From contig JAITER010000076.1 in assembly GCA_031281945.1 (NCBI GenBank), positions 1-64,000 of the forward strand: a DNA stretch of 64,000 nucleotides. Reading direction: 5' to 3'. Positions 1 through 10,200 of this stretch are shown here, piece after piece (the first letter of the stretch is position 1; each line of letters opens with the position of its first letter). The notes beneath the pieces were generated by a model. That model had not been told where the DNA came from. It saw only the letters and a program-made list of their open reading frames with translations, and searched no databases. The translations under genes and the position numbers were made by a program. Origin of the DNA: Spirochaetaceae bacterium. Its GTDB lineage: Bacteria; Spirochaetota; Spirochaetia; Treponematales; Breznakiellaceae.

Positions 1-70
1 AAACAAAACCACCCCCCCCCCCCACAAAACCCCCCCCATCCCCCCAACACCCCCCGGGGGGGGGGGGGCC
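1..70. repeat. Low-complexity C and G runs at the window edge
   Basis: The first 70 bases consist almost only of C runs (12-23, 30-37, 40-45, 50-55) separated by A-rich spacers, followed by a run of 13 G (56-68). Nothing codes here. The sudden loss of complexity just after the 3' end of the sugar transferase gene looks more like a contig end spoiled by homopolymer sequencing error than like biology, although a real G tract may lie underneath. Confidence 0.7.
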
Positions 71-92
71 ATTGCGGAGGGCCTGGCGCGTT

Positions 93-1535
93 TTAATAGG
101 CGCCTTTTCCGCCCAGAACTACGCCTATGGTTTTGTAAAGCACCCAGACGTCCAGCCAAATAGACCAGCTTCGCAGGTAGTACATATCAAAGGACGTCCT
201 ATCAAAATAATTGACGTCGGAACGTCCTGAAACCTGCCAAAGCCCCGTTAAACCAGGGGCCGTGGAAAAGATGCGGTCGAAGTTGCCGCCGAATTTTTTA
301 ACCTCATCCTCGTCCAGCGGTGGGCGGGGCCCTACAAGGCTCATCTCGCCTTTTAAGATGTTGATAAGTTGCGGGAATTCGTCAAGGCTTGTTTTGCGTA
401 AAAAAGCGCCTATTTTTGTAACCCTTGGATCATTTTTAATTTTCCGGTTTTCTTCCCATTCTTTGCGTTTTTCGGCGTCATTTTCGAGTATTTTTTGTAA
501 AAGTTCGGCGGAATTCTGATGCATAGACCTGAATTTATAAGCGTAAAACACTTTTCCGTTAGGCAGCAGCCGTTTGCTTTTGTATAAAACCGGCCCTTTT
601 GAAGAAATCTTTATTAAAAGAGCGATAAGCAGCAAAAAAGGCGAAATAACCAAACCGCCGAAAATAACGACGAATAAATCCAGGGCGCGTTTATACATTC
701 GATTCCACCACAATTGCAGGTGGTTTGTGCTTGCGAACCCCAGCATACCGTTAAAATCGCGTATATTCATCCAAATATTAGTTACATTCAAAAAAGACGG
801 CAAAAGAACGTTGTACCTAAAAGCCGAAACCGAACGCAAAAGCAAAGCCGAAAGTTCTTCTTCTTTTAGTTCCGGCATGGCCGCCATAGCCATCTTTAAA
901 TTAAGCTTTTTTACAAGATACGGGCCTAAAGACGTGTCTTTTATAACCGGAACGCCCTTGTATTCACTTATTGTGGATTTATCGTCCAATATAACCGCCG
1001 GAACGTAGGTTAAAGATTTATTTTCCAGGAGTTTGTCCACAAGCCGTTGGGCCAAAGGGCCGCAACCGTAAATTACAGCCGGAATGCCGCCCAGCTTTGT
1101 AAGGCGAAGCAAACGGCGCATAATTGAACGGCCCGAAAGTAAAATAAACGTTGAAAAAACAAAACTAATAAAAAAAGCCGCCGATATAAAATCAAATTCT
1201 TTGTCTTCTATGTACCGCGAAAAAATAATCCCGCAAAAAATTATGGCGCACCCCGTAATAAAATGCCGCAACTCTTCCGCCGGCGCCAAAGCTATGCCCG
1301 GGTAAAGCGCAAGCAACCAAAAAACAATAATAAAAATCGGCAGATAAGGCCAATAGGTGACGAAAGAGCGGAAATTTATAGAACCCATATCGTAAATGTT
1401 TATTATAAAAAAACCAACGCCAAAAGAAACCATTACGGATATTAGGTCTGATATAATCATTGCGATAATGTTATACGCGGAAGTAGTGCGGTTAAAGCGT
1501 TTTTTATACCAAAGTTCAAATTCGTCAAGCGTCAT
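93..1535 (-). CDS. Undecaprenyl-phosphate sugar-1-phosphate transferase (WbaP/EpsE-like)
   Basis: Membrane enzyme expected to transfer a sugar-1-phosphate from a nucleotide sugar to undecaprenyl phosphate, the first step of exopolysaccharide or O-unit synthesis. The 480 residues contain about four N-terminal membrane helices (about 20-135), a CoA-binding-like Rossmann region (about 150-215) and the bacterial sugar transferase domain from residue 282. Conserved landmarks are KRALDLF (282-288), KFRSM (334-338), DEFPQL (385-390) and GPRPP (402-406). This is the long polyprenyl glycosylphosphotransferase architecture. The ATG at 1535 has no Shine-Dalgarno; a TTAAAT box lies 6 nt upstream (1542-1547), compatible with a leaderless transcript. 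The sugar substrate cannot be read from sequence. It is the last gene before the low-complexity edge, so the rest of any polysaccharide cluster is not visible. Confidence 0.9.
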   Translation of the reverse strand: MTLDEFELWYKKRFNRTTSAYNIIAMIISDLISVMVSFGVGFFIINIYDMGSINFRSFVTYWPYLPIFIIVFWLLALYPGIALAPAEELRHFITGCAIIFCGIIFSRYIEDKEFDFISAAFFISFVFSTFILLSGRSIMRRLLRLTKLGGIPAVIYGCGPLAQRLVDKLLENKSLTYVPAVILDDKSTISEYKGVPVIKDTSLGPYLVKKLNLKMAMAAMPELKEEELSALLLRSVSAFRYNVLLPSFLNVTNIWMNIRDFNGMLGFASTNHLQLWWNRMYKRALDLFVVIFGGLVISPFLLLIALLIKISSKGPVLYKSKRLLPNGKVFYAYKFRSMHQNSAELLQKILENDAEKRKEWEENRKIKNDPRVTKIGAFLRKTSLDEFPQLINILKGEMSLVGPRPPLDEDEVKKFGGNFDRIFSTAPGLTGLWQVSGRSDVNYFDRTSFDMYYLRSWSIWLDVWVLYKTIGVVLGGKGAY

Positions 1536-1680
1536 AAAAATATTTAACTCTAACGTTATCTTTTTTAACGGCCTTTTACAAGAACGTCAATAAAAAACCC
1601 TTCGCGTAAAAATCCAAAGGAAGCGCGGATTGGATTTGGTGAATTTGTAAACAGGTATGTAAAAAAGTCATTTTTTGGTT

Positions 1681-1686
1681 TATAAT
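1681..1686 (+). promoter_or_regulatory. -10 box of ilvD
   Basis: A perfect TATAAT ends 8 nt before the ilvD ATG at 1695, and no ribosome binding site lies between them. Transcription should start at or within a base or two of the ATG. The -35 region is weak (TGTAAA at 1658-1663, 17 nt spacing). Confidence 0.6.
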
Positions 1687-1694
1687 CTTAAACT

Positions 1695-3359
1695 ATGAAA
1701 AGTGACGCGGTAAAAAAAGGACGTGCGAAAGCGCCGCACCGTTCGTTGTTTAAAGCGCTTGGATTTATAGACGAAGAATTCGAAAAGCCCCTCATAGGGA
1801 TAGCGGTTTCTAAAAGCGAAATAGTTCCAGGGCATATTCATTTAGACGCGGTGGCCGAGCGCGCGGCGGACGGAGTGCGTATGGCGGGCGGCGTTCCGGT
1901 TCAATTTCCCGTAATAGGCGTTTGCGACGGAATAGCCATGGGGCATGACGGCATGAGATATTCGCTGGTTACACGTGAACTTATAGCGGATTCAATTGAA
2001 TGTATGGCTTTAGCCCACGCCTTGGACGCCCTTATTTTTATACCGAACTGCGACAAAATCATTCCGGGTATGCTCATGGCCTGCGCTCGTTTAAACCTGC
2101 CTTCCGCGTTTGTTTCAGGAGGCCCCATGCTCGCCGGACGCTCGCGCTCCGGCAAGGCGTTAAGCCTTACAACAATATTCGAGGCTGTGGGGGCAGTAAG
2201 CTCAGGGGCCATGAGCGAAGAAGCCCTTTCGGAGCTGGAAGAGACGGCCTGTCCGGGTTGCGGCTCATGTTCAGGGATGTTCACCGCCAACTCAATGAAC
2301 TGCGTTACGGAGGCGCTTGGCATGGCGCTTCCGGGAAACGGAACGGCGCCCGCCGTCATGGCGGAGCGCCTGCGCCTGGCGAAAAAGACGGGCTTCCAAA
2401 TAATGGACGTGTTAAAAAAAGACGTTCGTCCCAAAGATATACTTACACGGGGCGCTTTTATGAACGCGCTCGCGCTGGATATGGCGCTCGGCTGTTCCAC
2501 AAACACAGCGTTGCATCTTCCGGCCATAGCGCGCGAAGCCGGCTTCACCCTTGATTTAAAACTGCTAAACGAAGTAAGCGCCAAAACGCCCAATCTTTGC
2601 CGCCTAGCGCCCGCAAGCGAAACGCCGATAGAAGACCTTCACGCGGCGGGCGGCGTAAGCGCCGTTTTAGCCGAACTCGCCAAAAAAAACCTGCTAAATT
2701 TAGAAGAACGCACAATTTACGGCGTTTTGGGCGATTCTGTAAAAAACGCGGCGAACTACAACGAAAACATAATCCGCCCCATAGATAAGCCTTATTCGGC
2801 CACAGGCGGCCTGGCCGCCCTGTGGGGCAACCTGGCGCCGGACGGTTGCGTAGTAAAACAAAGCGCGGTGGCGCCGTCTATGCTAAAGCACGAAGGCCCG
2901 GCGCGCGTTTTTAACGGCGAAGACGACGCTTTCGCGGCCATTACAGGCGGCCTTATAAAAGCCGGAGACGTTGTGGTTATACGCTACGAAGGCCCCCGAG
3001 GCGGGCCGGGCATGAAGGAAATGCTGGCCCCAACAGCGGCGCTAGCCGGAATGGGCCTTGACGACAAGGTCGCGCTTATTACGGACGGGCGGTTTTCCGG
3101 AGCTACAAAAGGCGCCGCCATAGGCCACGTCTCGCCGGAAGCCGCGGACGGCGGTGTTATAGCGCTAGTGCAAGAAGGCGACCGTATAGCCATAGACGTC
3201 CCGCAAAGAAGCATATCAGTTTTAATAAGCGAAGAAGATATTAAAAAACGTAAAGCCCTCTGGAAGCCGGTTTCACGCAAAGTAAGCGGGTATCTAGCCC
3301 GTTACGCGAAATCTGTAGGCTCGGCGGCCGGCGGCGCGGTCTTTATAAACCAGGATTAA
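1695..3359 (+). CDS. ilvD: Dihydroxy-acid dehydratase
   Basis: IlvD dehydrates 2,3-dihydroxy-isovalerate and 2,3-dihydroxy-3-methylvalerate to the 2-oxoacid precursors of valine, leucine and isoleucine, using an iron-sulfur cluster and Mg. The 554 residues match the usual length (about 550-560). The N-terminus MKSDAVKKG followed by APHRSL is the family start, which fixes the ATG. Cluster cysteines sit in [12 protein letters not shown] and in [12 protein letters not shown]; the C-terminal GRFSGATKG is also typical. It stands alone on the plus strand, with no other ilv or leu gene in the window. Its product 2-oxoisovalerate is also the likely substrate of the ferredoxin oxidoreductase encoded at 60-63 kb. 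Start and stop are both clear. Confidence 0.97.
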   Translation: MKSDAVKKGRAKAPHRSLFKALGFIDEEFEKPLIGIAVSKSEIVPGHIHLDAVAERAADGVRMAGGVPVQFPVIGVCDGIAMGHDGMRYSLVTRELIADSIECMALAHALDALIFIPNCDKIIPGMLMACARLNLPSAFVSGGPMLAGRSRSGKALSLTTIFEAVGAVSSGAMSEEALSELEETACPGCGSCSGMFTANSMNCVTEALGMALPGNGTAPAVMAERLRLAKKTGFQIMDVLKKDVRPKDILTRGAFMNALALDMALGCSTNTALHLPAIAREAGFTLDLKLLNEVSAKTPNLCRLAPASETPIEDLHAAGGVSAVLAELAKKNLLNLEERTIYGVLGDSVKNAANYNENIIRPIDKPYSATGGLAALWGNLAPDGCVVKQSAVAPSMLKHEGPARVFNGEDDAFAAITGGLIKAGDVVVIRYEGPRGGPGMKEMLAPTAALAGMGLDDKVALITDGRFSGATKGAAIGHVSPEAADGGVIALVQEGDRIAIDVPQRSISVLISEEDIKKRKALWKPVSRKVSGYLARYAKSVGSAAGGAVFINQD

Positions 3360-3543
3360 AAAGCGCGTTTTTATGAGTTTTCACCGGTAAAACCACATAA
3401 AAACCGGCGAGTCCGCGCGCTAAAGCCGTAACGCGCGGCGCGGCCCGCGGAACTGGCGGAGGCGTTCTGGTTTCCATGAACGTTTCTTTTTTGAGCGCCG
3501 CGGGATGCGGAACTGGTTGATCAAAACACAAAAAGGAGTTGGC

Positions 3544-6500
3544 ATGAAAAAACACCCAACATTTGAATTTCATATAGCGCGGGAAATTCGAGACGAATAC
3601 AAAATAAATAAAACTTTATTTTCAATAACAGGCGATGTTATTTTCGCGGATTTTAAAACCGCGAGAGATCTCGCGTTTCGTATATCAACGACCCCCGCCT
3701 CCGACGGAAAAAAACGCAGCGTAAAAGCCGGCGACCTTATCGCCATGGGCCTTATAGACGAAATTCTGCACTACATGATCTTTTTATACCGCTCCCAGGG
3801 GAAAAACGATGTTTTTATAACCGCGTTAAACCGTTTTAAAGAAAAGACCGGCGAAAACCAAACGGAAAATTTGCTTTCTTCTTTTTGCGAGTTTTTCCCT
3901 CCCAGAGCCGTATACGGCGAGGGTGAAACCGTACAAAACTACCTTAACGGGCAGGAAGCGGGATACAGCCGCCGGCCTATGACGGTGGAAGAAATTTTAT
4001 TGCTTTTTTTGGCCAACTTAAACGCCGCGTTCAACCCTTTTAAGTTTTTCTTTGACGATCAAAAACTAAAAAAAGAAACTGTTTACGAAAAAGCGATGGC
4101 GGAATTAAAAACGCACCTGTCTTCTTTACCGTCTTTAGCCGGAACTTCTCAAAGCTTGTGGGATTTACTTCGCGCGCCGGCCCTAGCCTCCTCCACGCTT
4201 ACAGGCCAGCTTCGATGGATGATGGAAAACTGGGGAAGTTATTTAGGCCGCTTCATCTCCCGTCTGCATACAAGCATTGATATAATAGCCGAAGAAGAAA
4301 AACCAAATTGGTTTGGCGCCCCTGGGCCCTCGGAAGTTTACGATTTCGGTTATCTGGCCTCGGAATACGAGCGTTTTTCCAGCGACCGTGAATGGATGCC
4401 AAGTTGTGTTATTATAGCTAAAAGCACGCTTGTATGGCTGGATCAGTTAAGCAAGCTGTACAAACGCGATATAAAGCGCCTGGACCAAATACCGGACGAG
4501 GCGATAGACGAACTTTCGCGCCGGGGCTTTACGGGCCTTTGGCTTATAGGCCTTTGGGAGCGGAGCCGGGCCTCGCGCGTCATAAAACAGTGGAAGGGAA
4601 ACAGCGAAGCCGCGGCCAGCGCGTACAGCCTTTACGACTACAACATAGCGGAAGAACTCGGCGGCTGGAACGCCTTGTTCAATTTACGCGACAGATGCGC
4701 CCGCCGCGGCGTGCGGCTTGGCAGCGACATGGTTCCAAACCACACCGGAATAGACTCCCGCTGGATTATGGAAAACCCCGACAGATTTTTACAGCTCGAT
4801 TACCCGCCTTTTCCAGGATACACGTACAATTCCGGCAACCTTTCAGCCGATGAAAACATAGTTGTTCAAATAGAAGACCACTACTACGACAATTCCGATT
4901 GCGCCGTTGTTTTTCATCACTACGACAAACGCTCAGGCCGCAGGCGTTACATCTACCACGGCAACGACGGAACGTCCATGCCCTGGAACGACACCGCTCA
5001 AATTGATTTCTTAAACCCGGAAGCCCGCGAGGCCGTAATTCAAACTATTATCGAGGTTTGCAGGCAGTTCCCTATAGTGCGTTTTGACGCGGCCATGACT
5101 CTCGCTAAAAAACATATACAACGGCTTTGGTATCCTGAGGGCGGAAAAGGCGGAGGCATAGCAAGCCGCGCCGAACATTCCATAAGCACGGAAGAATTCA
5201 ACGCCCGCATCCCAAACGAATTTTGGCGCGAAGTGGTTGACCGTTGCGCGCGGGAGGCGCCGGACACGCTTCTTTTGGCGGAAGCGTTTTGGATGATGGA
5301 AGGCTATTTTGTGCGCACCTTGGGAATGCACCGCGTTTACAACAGCGCGTTTATGAATATGCTCAAAAAAGAAGAAAATCAAAAATACCGCGAAACAATA
5401 AAAAACACTTTACAGTTCGATCCTGAAATCCTTAAACGGTTTGTAAACTTTATGAACAACCCCGATGAAGACACCGCCGTAGCCCAGTTCGGCAAAGGCG
5501 ATAAATATATAGCGGTTTGCGTTCTTATGGTTACTATGCCCGGCCTCCCTATGTTCGGCCACGGTCAAATTGAAGGCTTTGAAGAAAAATACGGCATGGA
5601 ATACAGAAAGGCTTACCGCGATGAAACGCCCGACCAACTCCTTGTGGAGCGCCACGAAAAAGAAATCTTTCCGCTTATGAAAAAACGCTATATTTTTTCA
5701 GGGTCTACGAACTTCTTTTTGTTTGATTTTTGGGCTGAAGGAAATTGCGTAAATGAAAATGTTTTCGCGTACACAAACAGGGCTGGCGAAGAAAAATCAC
5801 TTGTTTTTGTAAATAATTCTTACAGGGAGGCTTCCGGCTGGATTAAAGAAAGCCCTGTGGACGCGCCTCAAAAAGAAGGCGGTTTTAGACGCGATTCTCT
5901 AGCCCAGGCGCTTCTTTTACACAACGAAGCGCCTTATTTCATCCTTATGCGCGAGCATAGGACGAACCGCTGGTTTATCAGATCCAGCAAAGAAATCCAC
6001 GAAAAAGGCCTTTTTGTAATCCTTAAAGGTTACGAAGCGCAGGTTTATTTGGATTTCCAGGAGGTGCGCGATGAAGAATTCAATACATGGGCGCGTCTTA
6101 ACGCGGAAACCAAAGGCGCTTCTTTTTCCTCGCCGGATGAAGCTTTGCGCGATATGTTGCTGGGGCCTTTATACGGCGCCTTTTTTAAAGCGGTTGACGC
6201 TTATGTCAACGGCGTTGGCGCTTACGCAAACGGCGCGGAATACGAAAAAGAAACGCTTTCTTTTTATAAAGAAGCCGTCCTTTTTATGAACGGAACCCCT
6301 TCTTTCCTTTCCTACCACTCGCTTTACGCCGAAACAGACGGCCCCGGCGCCCCGGAAACCGGCGTAAAACAACAAACTGAAAAAACCGCCTCTCAAAAAA
6401 AGAGCGGCGCGGCCCCTTCCGCAAGGGAAATTGAAAAAAAAGAGATTTCACATGAGATTTTACAAAAAGAATTTAACGCCTTTTTAAAAACAATCAAATT

Positions 6501-7047
6501 CCACGATAAAGCGCCGGAGAGCGCCGGCGAAAAAGAAGCAAAAGCGCGCGCTTTTGCTTTTGCGATTTTGTACGTCCTGGAAAGCGTTAAAGGAACCGGC
6601 GCCTTAAAAAAAGACGCGCCGCTTGTTTGCGAACATTTTTATTTAGACAAAAAACTCTCCCTTTTGCCGCAAAACACGGCGCCTTCAAACTTTAAAACGC
6701 AAAAAACCGCTCAAACCGTTAAATTCCTTTTTAAAAACCTGGCCTCGCCTAAAAAAAAATCACCGGCTTCGTTTAAAGACGCCGCTTCTTTACTCGATTT
6801 CTTAAAAGGCTTTATCAATAAAAACCGCGCCGATCCATCTTTTAAAGAGCTTTTTGGCATAAACGTCTTTGAGGGAACCGTATATTTTAACAAAGAATGT
6901 TTTGAATATTTTCTTGAAACAACGCAGCCATTCCTTTCCGCCTTTGTTCCAGAAAACCTTTTTAAAAAAGCTTTAAATGGATTTAAAAAGGCTTGCGAAA
7001 AATCAGATTATAAATTGGAAAACTTCATAAAAAATCTGGATTTTTAA
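3544..7047 (+). CDS. Very large GH13 alpha-amylase-family protein
   Basis: An alpha-glucan-active enzyme (hydrolase or transferase) of 1167 residues. The ATG at 3544 is chosen because AAAGGAG lies just upstream; an in-frame start at 3505 lacks this. The catalytic barrel occupies roughly residues 290-720. GH13 region I is DMVPNHTG (D395, H400), region II RFDAAM (R513, nucleophile D515), region III LLLAEAFW (acid/base E580) and region IV NNPDEDT (D641 or D643), so the triad is intact. About 290 N-terminal residues and 400 C-terminal residues match no domain I recognise; the C-terminal part is Lys/Ala-rich and helical. No signal peptide is visible, so a cytoplasmic role in glycogen or maltodextrin turnover is likely. 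Ordinary amylases have 450-700 residues. Subfamily and product are not assignable. A strong terminator follows. Confidence 0.88.
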   Translation: MKKHPTFEFHIAREIRDEYKINKTLFSITGDVIFADFKTARDLAFRISTTPASDGKKRSVKAGDLIAMGLIDEILHYMIFLYRSQGKNDVFITALNRFKEKTGENQTENLLSSFCEFFPPRAVYGEGETVQNYLNGQEAGYSRRPMTVEEILLLFLANLNAAFNPFKFFFDDQKLKKETVYEKAMAELKTHLSSLPSLAGTSQSLWDLLRAPALASSTLTGQLRWMMENWGSYLGRFISRLHTSIDIIAEEEKPNWFGAPGPSEVYDFGYLASEYERFSSDREWMPSCVIIAKSTLVWLDQLSKLYKRDIKRLDQIPDEAIDELSRRGFTGLWLIGLWERSRASRVIKQWKGNSEAAASAYSLYDYNIAEELGGWNALFNLRDRCARRGVRLGSDMVPNHTGIDSRWIMENPDRFLQLDYPPFPGYTYNSGNLSADENIVVQIEDHYYDNSDCAVVFHHYDKRSGRRRYIYHGNDGTSMPWNDTAQIDFLNPEAREAVIQTIIEVCRQFPIVRFDAAMTLAKKHIQRLWYPEGGKGGGIASRAEHSISTEEFNARIPNEFWREVVDRCAREAPDTLLLAEAFWMMEGYFVRTLGMHRVYNSAFMNMLKKEENQKYRETIKNTLQFDPEILKRFVNFMNNPDEDTAVAQFGKGDKYIAVCVLMVTMPGLPMFGHGQIEGFEEKYGMEYRKAYRDETPDQLLVERHEKEIFPLMKKRYIFSGSTNFFLFDFWAEGNCVNENVFAYTNRAGEEKSLVFVNNSYREASGWIKESPVDAPQKEGGFRRDSLAQALLLHNEAPYFILMREHRTNRWFIRSSKEIHEKGLFVILKGYEAQVYLDFQEVRDEEFNTWARLNAETKGASFSSPDEALRDMLLGPLYGAFFKAVDAYVNGVGAYANGAEYEKETLSFYKEAVLFMNGTPSFLSYHSLYAETDGPGAPETGVKQQTEKTASQKKSGAAPSAREIEKKEISHEILQKEFNAFLKTIKFHDKAPESAGEKEAKARAFAFAILYVLESVKGTGALKKDAPLVCEHFYLDKKLSLLPQNTAPSNFKTQKTAQTVKFLFKNLASPKKKSPASFKDAASLLDFLKGFINKNRADPSFKELFGINVFEGTVYFNKECFEYFLETTQPFLSAFVPENLFKKALNGFKKACEKSDYKLENFIKNLDF

Positions 7048-7068
7048 CGCCGCGCAAACGCCCGATTT

Positions 7069-7101
7069 AAAAAAGCCTTCGTTTATCACGGAGGCTTTTT
7101 T
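7069..7101 (+). terminator. Rho-independent terminator after the GH13 gene
   Basis: AAAAAAGCCT (7069-7078) pairs perfectly with AGGCTTTTTT (7092-7101) around a 13-nt loop, 22 bases after the stop codon. The ascending A run makes it usable in both directions, serving the convergent coiled-coil gene as well. Confidence 0.85.
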
Positions 7102-7211
7102 ATGTAAAAACCTATATAAACAGGAATTTAGCGTAAAGAAGGGTTGGTTAAATCGTTTCTTGATTAAAGGTTGCGCCGCACAACGCAAAGAGTAAAAGGG
7201 ACAGGGCGCCG

Positions 7212-10200
7212 CTACTCGCGTTCCGGCAGTTCCAGTATCAACTGCACTTCGGCTATGGATATGTTGAGGCTTTGCGATATTTCGGAATCCGTCCAGCCTT
7301 TACGCTTTAACGCGCGCACAGATTCCTGGGTTTGAATCGAAGACCCGCTCCCTGAGCTTGAAGCCGCGCTTCTAATTCCTCCAGAGGCGGCTCCAAACGC
7401 TTTAATCTGGCCTTTCACCTGTTTGTATTTTTCATCAAGGCGCGTTTCTATGTCGGCGAGCCATTGCCTGGCTTTTTGCATTTGCGCTATACGGTCTTCA
7501 ATATTCGAAATCTCTTCGTCAAGGTTTGAAACTTTATCAGAAACTAAAACGGCTTTTTTGTTTTCTTCGTTAACCAAAGAAAGAGAGTCTTTTATCGCGG
7601 CGAGTTCTTTTTCTATTTGCGAGACATCTTCTTTAAAGTTCGCGGTTTTCTTTTCGGTTTCTTCCAGCGCTTTAAAGTTTGAATCTATGCGTTCCGCGGT
7701 CGCGTCCAGGGTGAATTTTTTCTTCTCTATTCTTTGATATTTTTCTTCCACATCGTTAAGAGAGCCGCCCAACTGTTTAAATTTGATTTCAAGCTCCTGC
7801 AAAAGATCGTTGGAGCCGGTAACCTCGGCGAGCTTTTCTTCCACAGACCTGGACGTCTGCAAAAGCCTGTTAAAATTCTTTTCTATAAGCGTTATGCGGC
7901 CTTCTTCCGTAAGAAAATGCTGCATTTTCGCGTTAACATCGTCCTCCAGCCGCCTTATTTTAGAGAACTGAGTCTCAAGCCGCTCGACTTCGGCTTTGCG
8001 CTGATCAAGACGCTCCATTTCATTTTTAAGGTCGTCTATTTTTTTGTTTAAATCTTCTTTCATTTCAAAAGATTTATCTATTAATTTTGATTGATTGTAG
8101 AATTCTTCTATACGGGCGGAAGCGGCGCTAATTGATTCTTTTAATTCTTTCGCGAAAGATTCCGTATGCGCTATTATTTCAGCTTTATCGTCCAGGACTT
8201 CTTTTCTTATTTTTTCTACGGCCGCCGTAAAACGCTCCAGCTTCTTTTCGCCTTTTTCGGAAACTTCCTTACTTTTTTCAAACAAGCCGTCTATCATTTT
8301 TGAGGCCGCCGAAATACCGGCGTTATATTTTTCGGTCTCTTCGTTTATTTTAATTTCAACAAGGGCCGTAAAATCCGCGATTTTTTTATCTACGCCGGAG
8401 TTTAGCGCTTTTATTTTTTGCTCGTATTCGTCTTCACAACGCTCGATTTTTTGTTTTAAGCCTTCTTCCAATTTTTCCGCTTCTTTTTTGGCGCTCTCGG
8501 TTTTGGCCGTAATTTCCGCCGTTCTTTCTTCAATTTGAGTTTTTAAGGATTTAAGCGCCGCCTCAAAATCAGTTTTGTAAACTTTAAGAGCGCTGTTGTT
8601 TTGAACCGTATGTTGCGCTATCACCGCCTTTAACTCTATTTCCGCGTTGCTTTTCGCGTCGTCAAGGCCGGTTTCCATTTGTTTTTTTAGTTGTTCCACA
8701 GATTCATCCACAAGGCGCATTTCATCCCGTATGCCGTTTTCAAACAACGCGGTTTCATCTTTTAAGCGGTTAAGGTCGGACACGAAGCGGTTTTCAATTT
8801 CGGACATATTCCGCCTCCAGTTTTCCGTTGAATTTATTTCCGCGCTTCTGTAGCCGGCTTCGGTTTCTTTTTGCAGGGCCTGCAACCTTTCGGACGCTTC
8901 TTCCATCCATTCGTTAAAAGCCGAGTCAATTTTTTCTTTGCGCTTCTGCAAACCGGCGGTAAATTCTTCTTCGTAAATCGAAAGCTTTTTGCTTACGTTC
9001 ATGGCGGCTTCGGTTTTAATCTTCGCGACGCCCGCCGTTACGCTCTCTATTTTCGCCGCTGTTTCGTTTATGGAAGAAGCCCATTGTTCGTTAAGGGCTT
9101 CCCGTTTTTCTTTTTCAAGCTCTTCAAACTTTGCGTAATCCGCGGCTATCCTGTTTGTAACGGAATCTATATGGCTTCGCAGTTCATCTTCCAGGGCCAT
9201 AGCGTCTTCAGCTATAGCGCTAAGATTCTTGTAACGCTCATCCTGCGTTTTTGAATATTCTTCCAAAAGTTCATCGGCGGTTTTAAGCGCATCTTCTTTC
9301 GCGTTTTGCGCGCGCCTTTCCATTTCGCACGAAATCTCGTCGAGCTGTTCCATAACGCTTTCTTTTTGTTTTATCGCAAGCTCTTCTATTTCTTTAGCGG
9401 CGGCCGCGGCGAAAGAACGCGCGCCGGCCGACGCCTCTTTAGCTTGCTCGCAGGAAGAAAGCGCGTCTTCCCTGGCGGAAATGGTGATTTCCTGTATGGC
9501 CGATAAAGTTTCATCCCGCAAGCGAATCCAGGAATCAAAACGTTTTAGCGCGTCTTCTTCTATTTCGTCCGCCCTGGCGTTTATGTCTTTTTTCAACCCC
9601 TCGGCGTTTTTGGCGCATTCAACGCTTAAATCGCGCAATTTTTCCTCCGCGTCTTCTTTAAGCGCCTCCATTTTCGCGGAAATATCTTTTTTAAGCGCCT
9701 CCCATTTTTCAACTTCCTGTTTAACAGATTCTGTTACGCCGTCCATATCCGCTTTCCATTGTTTGTTTTGATCTTCCTTTTGGGCTGTCAGGGCGGCGGT
9801 TTCATGCTGGAGCCTCTCGAAAGATGAGGCGAATTTTTTGGAGACGTCCTCTATACGCTCGTTGGAGCCGTCGAACAAAGAAGTGATTTTTTTATCTACG
9901 GATAAACTTAATTTTTTGCTTCTTTCTTCGGCCTCTTGCAGCAGTTTTTCAAACATATCGTTTTCTATGCCGCTGGCTCTCTCGCCGGCTTTATTCGCCA
10001 CATCACGCAAAAGGCCGCTTATATCCCGCATATCTTTTTCGACATTGGCTTTCCGTTCCGCTTCGGCTTTTTCTATCTCCAGGCGCTGTTCTTTTACGTT
10101 TTTTTCGATTGTTTCGCAGCGCCCCAAAACTTTTTTTTCAATGCTTTCCGCCTCGGACGCCAGTTCCGAAATCGCGCGTTTAACAGGCTCCAACAAAACT

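Noticed and set aside
1901-2593. Minus-strand frame of 230 codons inside ilvD
   Set aside because: Antisense shadow of a highly conserved gene with no feature of its own.
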